Notes: a model not told the origin generated them from the sequence alone. 64,000 nt of DNA from Peromyscus leucopus (GCF_004664715.2 NC_051069.1:74112647-74176646), one strand, 5' to 3'; shown: positions 34,205-46,205, counted from the first letter of the stretch. Made by a program: numbers and translations.

Positions 34205-34206
<2 letters not shown>
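30786..34206. other. Unassigned 3.4 kb; traces of B1 and L2
   Basis: No gene recognised. The segment 31974-32060 ('gacacatgcctgtaatctta', 'ggctgaggcaggagaa') is a worn plus-strand B1. The segment 33880-33950 ('gagggtagggattatcttgt') faintly resembles an L2 3' end. The many short frames (31373-31776, 32515-32820, 32961-33197) have no domains. Most of this block may be unique sequence. Confidence 0.45.
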
Positions 34207-34247
<41 letters not shown>

Positions 34248-34268
34248 ACGCGCGCGCGCGCATGCATG
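34207..34268. repeat. (TG)n-(CG)n alternating purine/pyrimidine tract
   Basis: About 20 TG units run into CACGCGCGCGCGCGCATGCATG. The alternation is unbroken through 34268, and the CpG run is striking in AT-rich DNA. The minus-strand His/Thr-repeat and Ala/Arg-repeat frames at 34146-34451 come from it. Confidence 0.95.
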
Positions 34269-34800
34269 TGTATGTTTAACTGTTTCTGCTCCTTCAGCTG
34301 TTCTCTGTGCCCGTTGTGCCAAGAAACCAACCAAACATGATGAATTATAAGCCCAGGTACACACATATCTAACCTTGCATGTTTTCCTATTGTATCCCTC
34401 TTTCTTCCCATCTCCCCAAGCTTGGCTCTTCATCACTAATGCATTGATCATTCATATTTTATAAGTACCATTTAGACAATAATATATACAAAATGGTGGA
34501 ACAGGCAGGCATGGGAACGATATTGTCTGGGAGCCCATCTCAGTTGAGATCCAGGTGGAGAGAGGGAGATACATTCAGAGTTGAAGGTCCAAGAAGACTG
34601 TTGGAGACAGAAAATGAGGATGAAGAGTAAGGATGGGGGCTAAGGAAGACAAAAGAGTACAATATGCTTTGGAGCTGCTTGTTAGATGATAAAGTACATT
34701 GTCTTCTCTACTGACAAAGTGACAACACAACACTGAACATCTGATTGGAGGGGAAAGGTAGTTGATGGACTATGACCTAAAAAGCAGGCTGGGCTTTATC
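34269..34800. other. Unassigned sequence
   Basis: No gene or named repeat seen. Confidence 0.4.
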
Positions 34801-34898
34801 TTTGTTTTTGTTTTTTTTTTTTTTTTTTGGTTTTGGTTTTTTTGGTTTTTTTGTTTTTTTTTTTGGTTTTGTTTTTTGTTGTTGTTTTGGTTTTTTTG
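34801..34898. repeat. T-rich tract with (T)nGG interruptions
   Basis: Nearly 100 bp composed only of T and G (apart from the end), with T-runs of 5-21. It resembles a SINE tail on the minus strand, but no SINE body is attached. The Phe/Gly-rich frame 34802-35032 is this tract translated. Confidence 0.9.
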
Positions 34899-36276
34899 AG
34901 GTTGAAAGTTCTGTAGAATATTCAAAAGCATGTTATTTAGCATTGATTAGGCAAGATTCTGTGTTTTTTTTTTTAATTCCCGTAATGTCCAGTACATTAT
35001 CTTCAGTTTTTAATAACTATTTCCTTAAATAAATAAACAACTATGAATGAGAGAATAAGTAAATGATTGTAGTCAGGTCCCCAAATAGCAGAAAGATGTT
35101 TATAGCTTTCCATACTCCATCCTCTAAGTTGGCTCATGGTCACCGCCAGGAAAGCAAGTCCTTTGAGGCAGCGATGGACATATTCCATTTATCATTGCCA
35201 TGGAAAGAACTAAAAACAAAATAGACTTTTCACTGACCAGACTGTTACTGTCCACCTTTATTTGTTCTTTAATTTTCTGTTTATTAAATTGTTTTCTTCT
35301 TCATCTGACTTTTCTAAATATCACTACTGGTATTTCAAAGATTGAGAAAATCTGTAAAGAAAGGCTGTTCCTGGCAGAAGGAATCAAAGTAATACAAGAA
35401 AACTCGACTTTAAGTTGGGTTAGGGGTGTTAAAGGACAATCAAATGAAATGTGCCGTGACATAACTGAATATAACTGTTCTGTTAAGTTTTGAAATACTT
35501 AATAGTCTTGTGGCACCACGACCAACTAGGAACTTAAGAATTTAAAATGTCTTCTTCACAAAGAAGTGTAATCCTTCACTGCACTTTTCCCCTCTGAGGC
35601 AAATAGCTCTCCACTCAGTAAATACTTGATGAATTAATAAACTTATCCATTGGAACAAAGCTGTGTGCATGCTAACTCTGGCCTGGGTAAGTCACTGCAT
35701 TTTGTTCTGAACTAATACAGATTCTATGTTGGAGTAGTATTGGAAAGCACACGAAACCTTTTTCAAGAAAGTTATGCTTCCATGTCTGCGAGTTATGAAT
35801 TGATAAATTGCCTTGCCTTCCCACAGCTAAGTTTCATCCAAGAAATAAACATGGCAGCACCTATCTCCTTAGGTAAGGATCAAAAATGATTGTGAGTGAA
35901 TAATTTAGCAGTCCTAGTCCTGTAGGTCATGGTAACTGCTACTGTCTTCTCGAAGAGTACTTGATGATTCCCAAAGAAATAAAACAGAATCACAGATTTG
36001 TAACATTGCACTTCTGTGATAAAAATAAATAGCAGCCGAATACCCATAAATGTTATCTTGACAAAGAATGAATGATGCTTTGTCATTCTGCCTTCTCTAT
36101 TCTGATCAATCACACATGATTTGCTTTGAATGTATTGAAATCCAGGGCTCTTTGTGCAGATACTCAGTGTCAGCAACATGTGCCTGAGTTACTCACAGGA
36201 TTTCAAGTCTGATGAGGTCCTTGCCCAGAGACTGTGCAAGTCTAGTAACTTCTAGGTCCCAGACAATTCTGGTGAG
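34899..36276. other. Unassigned sequence; L2-end trace
   Basis: No gene seen. 'cactcagtaaatacttgatgaat' near 35609-35631 resembles an L2 3' terminus. The frames 35200-35493 and 35880-36179 are short and featureless. Confidence 0.4.
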
Positions 36277-36425
36277 GGCTGCAGAGATGGCTAAACAGGT
36301 AAGTCTGTACAGAGTTCTCTGAAGAGGACCTAAGTTGCTGGCACCAGCAGTAGGCAATCTGCAACCTCTCGCAACTCTAGCCCCAGAGGGATCGGATGAC
36401 CCTGTCCCAAGCTTACCAGTAGCAA
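36277..36425 (+). mobile_element. B2-family SINE, diverged
   Basis: 'gggctgcagagatggctaaa' gives the tRNA-like head and 'gctggcaccagcag' and 'caactctagccccagaggga' follow in B2 order. The tail is missing or merged with the next element. Confidence 0.6.
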
Positions 36426-36439
36426 TCCATACTATTAAT

Positions 36440-36560
36440 TATTCTTTTAAAAAAAAGATTTACTTTTAATTATGTGTGTAAGTATGTGCACATGGGCAGC
36501 TAACAGTCCTTGAGGAGGCTGGGCAGCATGAGTCATCAGTCTCCTAGGTGTCCTTTCCTG
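36440..36560 (-). mobile_element. B2/B3-type fragment, antisense
   Basis: 'tttacttttaattatgtgtg' and 'tatgtgcacatgggcagc' are the reversed tail and middle of a B2/B3 element. Only the 3' half is present. Confidence 0.55.
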
Positions 36561-37790
36561 CACAGGTAGACAACAGGTGCCACTTAAAGACAGGAAAGCA
36601 TGACTCACTGTTCTAACTTCGACCACTTTCACGAGCAGGAATTCAGGAGGGAGACAAAAGCCCCTGTTATTTCTTTGGCAGCTCTTTTGTTTGTTTTTTT
36701 TTTTGACTCTGCTTATCTCCAAATTAGATAAAGTAGCAGAAATAGAGGCAAGGTTTCTAGGGAGGCCGAGATAAGAGAAAAGTCTGTGAAAACGTTGTGC
36801 CCGGAGTAGGACAGATGCCTCCTCATGGGAGCACGGAAAACTTTTCTGTTTCCTGGGCAGACAGGCCAGAGGAAGACGCAGACTCTCTAGTCCCTGTTTC
36901 ATTTATGTCCCCAAAGGTGTAAAACCGAATACACTTTATTTTACTCGAGTTAAATAGTAGTGTTATAGGAGGTTTTCAAAGTATTTTTTCTATCAACCAA
37001 TATTAAAACCTTAGATCTCTTCCTAGGTGATTGACAAGTGCTTATCTTTTGTGTTCTCCTTTCAGTGAGCTGTCGTATTTTGGCTTACAGACTTACAGAG
37101 AGCAGATTAACAAAACAGTGAGGATGACTTGAGACAGGAACAAGCAAAAGTGACAGGCAAGCAGCGGGCTGATGCGGGGAAAGAAAGTGTTGTTTAGGGG
37201 GCAAGAGAATGAAAGCCTACTGCCCGGGTGCTGTGTGACAACCGGAAGTAGGTGAGCATCAGTAACTCAGCACACAGGGTCCTCTATGCTGTACCAAAAA
37301 TAAAGCTTTCAATCCTATTAAAGTGGATGTTGTATTTTACAAATATACAATAGGGATTCCCATTGCCATTTCTGTAAGTAAACAATCTAGAAAGAACATG
37401 GGAATACATAAGCATACCCCTCAAAGACTCGAAGTGTTATCCCTTAAAAACGTGTAGAACATAAGGAGGAAGCTGGCTTGATTGTGCCTATGTAGCTTTC
37501 TCCCTGTCATTCTCTCTCCCAGCAGCTTCGTAGTTCCCCAACTGAAACGATCTGAAATTGTTTCCGTTCACCGTCCCAGCTGACTGTTGTTTCTGAACTC
37601 AGTCCAGAATTCTTCTTATCACTGCCTGAGGCTCCATAAATCAAAGTTCTGGGAGTCCTTCGCTGACCTGTTTTTAAGAGCTGTTTACAGAGAGTGGCGC
37701 TGGTGTGCATTTGAACAGCAAACTAGTGTGCAGAGACTCAGTCAACAGAAACTGTGGAAGAAAGCTTCGCTCACTGGTTTTCAAAGTAGT
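36561..37790. other. Unassigned; holds part of the longest non-ERV open frame
   Basis: The minus-strand frame 36447-36902 (151 codons) is the longest outside the ERV. It has no signal peptide, membrane segment or domain; a Lys-rich patch derives from a poly(T) run at 36697-36703, and its C-terminal third crosses the SINE fragment. It is probably fortuitous. The DNA at 36560-36900 and 37100-37300 is somewhat more GC-rich than the surroundings. Overlapping frames at 37507-37931 are also featureless. Confidence 0.35.
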
Positions 37791-37794
37791 TCAA

Positions 37795-37990
37795 CAAGGC
37801 TGGAGCGAAGGCTCCCAGGGTACAAGCGCTCGTTGCTCATGCTGAGGACAGGGCTTTGGTTCCCAGCAACCACTTGGGACAACATCCCTAACTCCAGTTC
37901 CCGGGGATCCAACGCTCTCTTTGGACTGTGAGGGAACCAGACTCACATGTGCTGCATGAAACACTCATACTTATAAAGTAAAAATAAGTA
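37795..37990 (+). mobile_element. B2-family SINE
   Basis: 'aaggctggagcgaaggctcc', 'gctttggttcccagcaacca', 'ctccagttcccggggatcca' and 'actcacatgtgctgcatgaa' follow B2 order and end in an A-rich tail. CpG content is high for a SINE of this divergence. Confidence 0.75.
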
Positions 37991-38451
37991 TTTCCTTAAA
38001 AGGTAGCTCAAAGTCCCATTGTAGGGATCTTAGGATTAGGAAGAGCTGAGATTCCCAAAATATACAGAGTGAGCAACACAAAGACTAACCAAAACGGGCT
38101 AGTGTCAAGTTGGCAGGACATGGAATGTCCTTATTGAATGACCACTACAGTATAGTTTTATGTAAACTATACTTTATAAAAACAGAGCTCTAGAAGTTAT
38201 CTGAGAAAAAAAAATCCAACAAGAAGGATGCTCATCACCAGCAGCACTATTGATTCATGTACTTTTCTAGCTCATCCCAAACATATCCCTACTCCTACCT
38301 CATAGGAGATGAGGTGGAATCAATGCAGAATAAACTATTTGCAAAAGTAAACCACAGCTTGAATACATCTATGTGCAAGTAATTTTGGTTTTTAGAAAGC
38401 ACAAGATAATTTCTGAAATTAGTAACTACAGTTTAAGGATTATAAATATGG

Positions 38452-38640
38452 AGGTGACAAGATGGCTCAATGGCCACAGATGTTGGCTGCCAAGCCCGAT
38501 CCTCTGAGCTTGACCCCTGGGAACTGCACGGTGGAAGAAGACAGGTGACTTGTGCAAGCCCTTCTCTGACCTTTACCTGCAGGGTGCATGCACACGGCGC
38601 CATCGCCCCCACACACAAGTAAGGAAATACGCATAATTTA
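38452..38640 (+). mobile_element. B3-type SINE
   Basis: 'gtgacaagatggctcaatgg', 'ggctgccaagcccgatcctc', 'gagcttgacccctgggaact', 'caggtgacttgtgcaagccc' and 'tgcatgcacacggcgccatc' match the B3 layout (tRNA-like head, then the 'cacaag..cctctgacc' middle). It underlies part of the minus-strand frame 38433-38819. Confidence 0.8.
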
Positions 38641-40114
38641 AAAATAATTATAGTAATATCTACTGCCAGGCATAGTTCAATTTTGTGGTAGGGTTTAAAG
38701 TCTAGAAGAAAACATTTAATAGAAAGAAAAGTTCTCTGATAAATTAAGAAAAAAAATCTGTCAAATAAAGGGAAATTTGTAATTAGAGTATACAACAATT
38801 CTATATTTTTTTTTGTCAACCTTTACTTACAATTTTAAAGTTCATAGGTGAGAAGTATGTGTTAAAATATGCTGGCCATGCAAGCCTGGGAGAAATGTTC
38901 GGTGTCTCCAACAGCCACCTGATAAGTCAAAGATGACCTGAGATTAAGGCTCCAGGAAGAAAGCCAAATGCAGATCACTCTAGTCATGACTTAAGTGCCA
39001 CCTTCAGGGAAGCCCAGAGGACAAAGGAAACAAAACTGACAGCCTTGAATAGTTCAGGTTGTTAACAGGGCAAAAAGTGTCAGGATGTGGAAATTGTAAC
39101 ATTTAGTGGAGATGGATAAATGCCCTCTCACTTGGACTACTTAACAGTACAAGCCTTTGATGTTGGGAATACTGAGCAATGGTGTACTGCAATTATTAAA
39201 AAACTGAAATCCTACAGAAATCAAGGGTTTCTGTAATTCTCTTTCTGCCCATTCTCTAGAAGTTGTACTCTGGTATGCTTTTAGTTACAGGCTTTACTTA
39301 CCCAGAGAGGATCAACATTATAAGAAGTCCAGATTCAACTCCAAACTCTCAAAGTTAAAATGAATGCTATACCCCCTTTAAGTATTTTACAGCTCTCTTA
39401 TATAATTACCTAGGAAGAATTAATATAGTGTGCAATACTGAAACCTGGAAGGTTATACTATTTGAAGAAATAGAATGAAGTTTAAAATGGTCTCTTTTTT
39501 CCCAATTGTTTCAATTGGACATTATGGTTTTCAAGTCTTTAAACTTATAATGAAGAGAACTGGAACATTTTGCTAAATACATGCAGAAAATAAACACAGG
39601 CCATTTTCTCAGCTTCATATCAATATATATAGAGAGAGGAACTTGTGACAACCAAATCTAGTAAAACAAAAACCTTTCATGGTTTCTAGTACTACTATTT
39701 AATTTTACTTCTAGTTTGGAGACCTCTGTAGTCTCATTTTCAGTTATGATAAGTGGCACAGAGAGTTCCATTCCAAACCTTACTGGTTTCTCTCAATGAT
39801 CACTCTTTCACAGTGTAGAATGCTAAGACCAGAATACCAGCACCAATTTACTCCCCAAATTATATTCCATTTTACGTGTGCTTGTCTGCATTTGTGAATG
39901 CAGTTCTATGCAAGTTTGTCTGGTGTGTAGTTTGATGCGTGAAACACTGTGACGCTACAGAGCTGTGCCGTAGGCATCAGGATGCATTGTAGGACTGTAG
40001 GACTCTTTCTTAGAACACCCAACTTCTATCCTTTTATCATACTTCTCTTTCTTTAATTTTCTCATTTGAATAATTTTCTCATTTGAAGGGGGTCATATTG
40101 ATGGCCTCTTTATG

Positions 40115-40116
<2 letters not shown>
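38641..40116. other. Unassigned sequence with a 17-bp tandem repeat
   Basis: No gene seen. TAATTTTCTCATTTGAA occurs twice back to back at 40054-40070 and 40071-40087. Confidence 0.5.

Positions 40117-40162
<46 letters not shown>
40117..40162. repeat. (CA)n microsatellite
   Basis: About 23 perfect AC units. Confidence 0.97.
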
Positions 40163-40164
<2 letters not shown>

Positions 40165-40264
40165 TGGGGAGGAGCACATATCTCCTGAGTTCATTTACTA
40201 TAGCTCATCTTATGACAGTCAGAATGACTGAGACCAATGAAACAGTAAAATCTTAAGAGGATGC

Positions 40265-40646
40265 ATGGAAAGAGGAGTCCTCAATCACTGTTGTTGAAAT
40301 TGAAAAACTAGTATATCCATGATAGAAATCAGTGTGAAGGGTTGTCAAAATCCAAAAGATAGATTTACCATATGATCCAGCTATACAACTCCTGAGCATG
40401 TTCTTCAAAAGACTCAGTGACCTACTATGGGATACTTGTTTGGCCATGTTCATTGTTGGTCTATTCACAATAAGTAGGAAATGGTAGCGACCTAGATGTG
40501 AATCAGCTGATAAATGGATAATGAAAATGTGGTACATACACACAATGGAATTCTATTCTGCTACACAGGAAAATGAAAATTTCAGATAAATGGATAGAAC
40601 TGCAAACTATTATGAATTTAGTAACCCAGATCCAGAAAGACAAAAT
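40265..40646 (+). mobile_element. L1 ORF2-end / 3' region relic
   Basis: 'accatatgatccagctatac', 'aactcctgagcatgttcttc', 'aaaatgtggtacatacacac', 'aatggaattctattctgcta' and 'gtaacccagatccagaaaga' are the standard L1 motifs of this region in order. The relic stops where the LTR begins. Confidence 0.88.
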
Positions 40647-40647
40647 T

Positions 40648-41080
40648 TAAATGTCCTCCTTTGTTATTGGAGTTTTCTCCAGTCCTGCCAGGACACGTGG
40701 TCAGGACAAAACTCTCTCACCTGCCAGTCCTATAGCCACTTGGACCCAAGTAAACACAGAGACTTATATTACTTATAAACTGTATGGCCATGGCAGGCTT
40801 CTTGCTATCTAGTTCTTTTATCTTAAATAAACCCATTTCTATTAATCTATAAGTTGCCACAAGGCTTGTGGCTTACCAGTACTTTACATCTTGCTTCTCA
40901 TGACAGTTCTCATGGATGGCAACCTCTCCTGCCTCAGCCTTCCACCCCCAGAATTCTTCTCTCTGCTTATCCTGTCTATACTATACTTCCTGGCTACTGG
41001 CCAATTAGCATTATATTTAATCAATCAATCAGAACAACACATTCACAGCATACAGAAAGACATCCCCAGCACTCCCTTAT
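40648..41080 (-). mobile_element. ERVK-class LTR-like repeat (family A copy 1)
   Basis: 'acagagacttatattactta', 'aactgtatggccatggcagg', 'ataagttgccacaaggcttg', 'ctcagccttccacccccaga' and 'cttcctggctactggccaat' are collinear with the repeat at 47490-47880, so both belong to one LTR-like family common in rodents. The sense strand is taken as minus because a TGnnG...start and an ATTGGCC box then fall near the 5' end. Family name not certain. Frames at 40854-41130 lie inside. Confidence 0.65.
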
Positions 41081-42040
41081 TTAAGGGTCTTATGTACACT
41101 TCAAGGATACTTATAAATGAAATTATGTAATATGTTTGAGACTGGCTTTGCATACTCACTGTAACTTCCTTACAACTAAAGATGCATGTACCAATGCAAT
41201 TTTAAGTGTTAATTACTAATTAAAGAAGACAATTCTAATCCCAATCTTAATACAGCTTTAAGATTGCTAACTTTTTATTCTGTGAATGGTCTAGCATAGC
41301 TACAATCACTAAGAGGGTTTGCTAAACCCAACTGCAGCTTGCTAAACCTGCCCCTTGAGTTTCTGGCTAAGTACTTTAGAGATGGCCTTAGAATTAATAC
41401 AGTTATATTTTTTTAAAAAAATCTCCATATGGCTGATGCTTCTGAGATCACTTTAAGAAGCACTGTACAAATTTATAATTAAGAGCCCATTATAATTCTC
41501 ATTTGATTGTTCTGGAATAACTCATTTTCACTAATGCAGGACTAGAAATTGTAGATCTAAGAAAGAAGATAATATATTTCTTGGGCCTCTGAAGGAATCC
41601 TCCTCTAAACAGGCCATGTAAGTCAGACACAAAATGAACAAATGGAAAACAGGCATTTATAGAAGAGGAAATATAAATGGTCAATAAACATATGCAAATG
41701 ATTTTCAGTAAAAATCAATAAAGTGTAACTTAAAATGAGCCCCTAACATCTTTTCAGTATTTGATAACATAATATGCTGGCAAGGGAACAGAAAAACGTG
41801 AGTATGATAGCTAGCAGTTCAGCTCTTTCTACGGTTATTGTTTACAACTTACCAAGGTCAAGTATGCTTCATGGTTGAGCTACTGCGACAATAGATCTCT
41901 TCTCCATAAACAGACAAAACGGTATTCACAAAAGTAGAGTTTAAAGTGGTTTGTTACAATTCATTGCAAAACTCAGCAAACCTAAACATCTATCTCTAAA
42001 GAGAAAATTAATTGATAGCTAGCATTCAGACATTTTCCCT
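41081..42040. other. Unassigned sequence
   Basis: No gene or named repeat seen. Confidence 0.4.
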
Positions 42041-42180
42041 AAAAAAAAAAAAAAAAAAAAAAAAATGTCATTCTTACTGAGTGTAGTGGTTCACAATTCT
42101 AACTGCAGCACTCAGGAGGCCAAAGGACCACAAGCCCACAAGCTGAGGCCAGAGAACAAAATTCCATCTCAGAAAAGTAA
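42041..42180 (+). mobile_element. Poly(A) run and worn B1-like SINE
   Basis: An A-run (42041-42065) is followed by 'gagtgtagtggttcacaatt', 'gcagcactcaggaggccaaa' and 'caaaattccatctcagaaaa', a degenerate B1 layout with a missing middle. Confidence 0.6.
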
Positions 42181-42235
42181 AACAAAGTGAATTCATTTTC
42201 CATCTATTTAGTAGAAATGTTTGGTACATGGTATG

Positions 42236-42381
42236 TCAAGCTCCTGACAAACTTGAGTTCCTGCCTCAGCTTCACTCCATGATCTACTGTGATGAGAACA
42301 CATAAGCCAAACAGACCCTTTCCTTTCCAAGTTGCTTTGAGTTTGGTGTTTATCAAAGCAACAATAATCGAACTAGGACAC
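42236..42381 (+). mobile_element. Rodent MaLR LTR fragment (3' end)
   Basis: 'gagttcctgcctcagcttca', 'acataagccaaacagaccct', 'ttccaagttgctttgagttt' and 'tcgaactaggaca' match the 3' third of the MaLR LTR at 3464-3865. Confidence 0.7.
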
Positions 42382-42579
42382 ATAGTCTGTCATTTAAAAT
42401 AACATTTGAATGATACAAATAATTGCAAATAATTATTAATCATCCACATGTTTAGTTCTATACTAAGTGAATTGTATTTGTAATTATTATATTACAGCCC
42501 TATGAACTGAATCTCCTAAAATCATAACCGATATTTCCAAGTACTTATTATGTATGCTGGAGATTGTTTGATATTATTC

Positions 42580-42710
42580 AATAATAATAAAAAAATAATA
42601 TCAATGGCTAATACTTAATAAAGTACTATTTTAGGCATACCAGAAAACCCTATGAGGCAAGTATTATTTTTCATGCATGTATTTCACAGAGCCCAAGCAG
42701 GTATTCAACA
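42580..42710 (-). mobile_element. MIR SINE relic, antisense
   Basis: 'aaccctatgaggcaagtatt' with 'atttcacag' downstream matches the reversed middle of the old mammalian MIR. Confidence 0.45.
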
Positions 42711-43264
42711 GACTTCAGTGAGAATATGAAGCAAGGTGAGGTCGGGAGCCTTTGCAGCCATGACTTCCTTCACTTGAAAAAAGATGAGGGTTCTTTCAAG
42801 AGGAGAGATCCATTGACAAGAGACTTTGTCTTCTGTCAAAAGTCAAATTCCCAGTGGGGAGGCTCAGGTTAGCTCCCTGTGGGGACGTTCCCTATCCTGT
42901 GTGTCTGTCACTTCTGTCAACAGTGGTAGAATCACAAAGTTCAGACCTAGTCCCTGGAGCCTGACCTCCGTGTGCTGACTGATCTCTGAGATGAGAGGAG
43001 CTGAAGAGCAAAGGGCACGAACACAATTCTAAGCCAGGAAGTCCTTCCAAAGCCTGTCTGTCTTAGGAAGTAAAGCTTTGTGGAGGCTGCTAATGGTGAT
43101 TAGACACTCTAGATTCAATTAGGATTCACAAACACATCCCAAACACCTAGGCTGGGTCTGGCAGTACTGAACTGTGATTGTTCTATGAATATTTTAAAGT
43201 AGACTCTTCTCTTTTCCCAGCCTCAAAACAAACACAAGGATGTAAGCGTAGCAGACAGTATTCT

Positions 43265-43400
43265 GTCCTGCCTCTACAGATGAGGAAACTCAAGCTGACA
43301 AATGGCTGGACCAGGAGTGATGTGTTAGGAAAAAAGAGTGGTACCACAACTCTGAGCCAGGACTTTCTATCCATAGACTGTTATCTTCCTTATAGATTAG
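43265..43400 (-). mobile_element. MIR SINE relic, antisense
   Basis: 'tctacagatgaggaaactca', a short gap, then 'gagccaggactttctatcc' is the reversed MIR core. It underlies the overlapping frames at 43178-43405. Confidence 0.6.
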
Positions 43401-44910
43401 AATAATCAGGCCTGACTTGGGAAAGAAGAGGTACTAAGAGCAGTTGATTTCACTGAGAAAGAGGACACTAACGTTCAAGGAGGTGAGTAATAAGATCTGG
43501 ATGAAAGATTTCATCAGCTATAAAACAAGAAGGGTAGCAAAGGGGAAGTGTATGCAGAAAGATGCAGCCAGTTTATTAATGTGATTTATATGATAAATGA
43601 AAGTAAAGAGTAAGATAGTCTTTAAGACTAATTTAGGAACCACTCTATGTGATATAAACAAAAATTTCCTCTGATAATACAAAAACACTCCATGTTTATA
43701 TCATGATAATGAGTGGTATTACCAAGATGGCATCAGCTAAAAGATGAAAATCAGTAGTGAAAATGAAGGGCTTGAACTTAAGACTTCTAGGGGAGGTGTA
43801 TCTAAGGAATGTTTGAATTAGTACTTGTTAGTACTTGTAGATACTCCTCACTGCATTCAGCTGCCACACAGAGATTAGATTAGAATTATAGAACAAAAGA
43901 AGAAAGTATCAGGTCAACATGAAGGTCCTCTCCTTAGCCAACTCAGTCTGTGAGCAGGAAATGGTCCAGTCCCTCCCTGAGTAGAGTAAGGAATAGTAAT
44001 ATTGAGAATAAGAACTTGGCTAGGTACTTTTTTCCTTTTAACTATGAAGAAAATAATTATTTCTCCTTGCTTCCTACATGTTTCTTTCCAGGGAAATCTG
44101 ATGCTAGCTCTAAACACACCCCTATATAATAATAATGATAATAATAATAGTAAAAATAATAAGTTTTATATATATTCAAGCAAAATAGAACAGTCATTCT
44201 CAGGGTCTCCTCTTGCTGTACCTTGAAGGATGACATTTGTCTCTTTAGCTACCAAATGAAACTACTGAGACTTTAAAATTCAACGTGGTGATTACCAAAT
44301 GTATCCTGAAGGTGGGTTCCAAAGACTTTGTGATCATTCACGGAGTGATCAGTGTGTAGTCCCTCTCATCCTGTGACAGATGTTGGATTGGTTTAATTTT
44401 ATTAGCTCACTCTCTTTTAATTTAAAGAAAACCTTTTTGTATGTGTTTCTATGGTGCTAAAGATTCTTTCATACTTCCAAGATCTGGAAAGCTACAGAAC
44501 AATGCCCCACATTCATAGTGGGTGATCATTGTCTGGCACCGGGGAGTAGCTGCCAGGACACCAAGCACTTGAGCATTGTTATGTCTGGGGAAAGGAGAGA
44601 AGAGTGAGGCAAGTGGTGGAGGAAAGTGGGGGAACATTTTTTTTTAAATGTTTCTGTGTGCTTTGAATCTTTTACAATAACATATTTATGTGTGACTTGT
44701 GTGATTTTGAAGACAATAAAATAAAAAACCTTCAATTAAGTCATTGAGAAGAGGGCCTTTTGCCACATTAAGTTGGCTAAAGGTTAATTTTTGAGAGATT
44801 ACTTGTTCAGTTTCTCAGGCCATTATTTGTAAAGCTGTGTATTTTATTTCCTGAGATATTTTAATTTTTTCAATTGTTTGATATACTATGGTTAAAAAAA
44901 TTTTTTCTTT
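43401..44910. other. Unassigned sequence with an (AAT)n-rich patch
   Basis: No gene seen. 44127-44162 is an imperfect AAT/GAT triplet run. Frames at 43914-44226 and 44449-44735 are short. Confidence 0.45.
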
Positions 44911-45066
44911 CTTTTTTTGGTCTTTCGAGACAGGAATTCTCTGTGTAGTTTTGATGCCTTTCCTGGAACTTGCTCTGTAGACCAGGCTGGCCTCTAACTC
45001 ACAAAGATCCGCCTGGCTCTGCCTCCAGAATGCTGGGATTAAGGCGTGTGCCACCACCGCCCAGCG
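44911..45066 (-). mobile_element. B1 SINE, antisense
   Basis: 'ttcgagacaggaattctctg', 'gtgtagttttgatgcctttc', 'gaccaggctggcctctaact', 'agatccgcctggctctgcct' and 'gtgccaccaccgcccagc' are in reversed B1 order. The A/T-rich flanks look alike, but the target duplication is not clean. Confidence 0.92.
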
Positions 45067-45785
45067 AAAAATATTTTTTAAACATACTTAAAGTCTTAAC
45101 TTTCAATATTAATACACAAAATCTCTGAGAAACATGGAAATACAACCAAAAACATAAAAATTAAACTCAGAGATGTTCTTCTAGTACTCTTTTCAAGATG
45201 AAAGTAGGAAAATATTTGTTTTAAAGATGTTGTAGTTAAATTACTTCTTCCTCTTTTCACAGACTCTTACCAACTTAGGAAAGTAGCCTAAAGATTGCCC
45301 TTGAGTGCCAGGACTATTTCTTTGCTTTCTTTACTGTTGTAGTCTACTAATTAATGGCAGGGAGTTTGCTAAGATACCTTCATTAGGAATCACAGAAGAA
45401 TGAGGAGAGACAGTCTCTATGGTGAACTCATTGTTTCCTAAATACACCATAGATACTGGGGACCCCGGATGTCTGTTCCTGATCTTCTCTACCTCTGAAG
45501 CTTTTCAGTTACTTTCCCTTTACTCAAATCCTCCTTCTCCATGTGTAAGCTAAGGAGTCTCTAGCTGAGGTTTCCATACCAGGTTTTTCAAAAAAAACAC
45601 CAGTTTCTACCTCCAACCACACTTGAACGTCTTTAAGCAGACTAACTCTGGAAACCATAGACATAGAAGTTGTAGAAATAGACTGACCTCTTTCATTCTT
45701 TAACTATGCCTTTCATTTGCCTGCTTGTTCTCCACACAAGACAACTTTGTCTGCAAGTGACCTTTGGCATTATCTGGAGCTATAT
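45067..45785. other. Unassigned sequence
   Basis: No gene or named repeat seen. Confidence 0.4.
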
Positions 45786-46205
45786 TTTTTTATTAAGAAA
45801 AAAATTTTTATTCATTTTGCATACCAATCAAAGATCCCCCTCTTTCCTCCTCCCACCCCTACAGCCTCCCCCTCCCAATCCACCCCCCATTCCCTCCTAT
45901 AAGAAGGCAAGGCCTCCCATGGGGAAGTACACTTAGTAAAGGCAGGTCCAAGCCCCTCCCCCTGCCTTACGGCTGTGCGAGATGTCCCATCATAGGTGGT
46001 GGGTTCCAAAAAACCTGCTCATGCACCAGGGATGGATTCTGATTCTACTGCCAGGGGACCCTTAAGCAGATCAAACTACACAACTGTCTTGATTGCAGAG
46101 GGCCTAGTCCAGTCCCATGCAGGCTCCACAGCTGTTGATTTATATTTCATGAGTTGCCACTAGTTTGGTCTGGTTGTCTCTGTAGGTTTCCCCATCTGGA
46201 GCTAT
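45786..46205 (-). mobile_element. L1 3' UTR, antisense
   Basis: On the plus strand T-rich sequence leads to a C/T-rich tract (45838-45895) and 'ggcaaggcctcccatgggga', then 'cagagggcctagtccagtcc'. This is the rodent L1 3' UTR reversed. The frames at 45706-46009 come from its polypyrimidine tract. Confidence 0.85.

Noticed and set aside
45706..46009. Pro-rich open frames on both strands
   Set aside because: They come from the polypyrimidine tract of an antisense L1 3' end.
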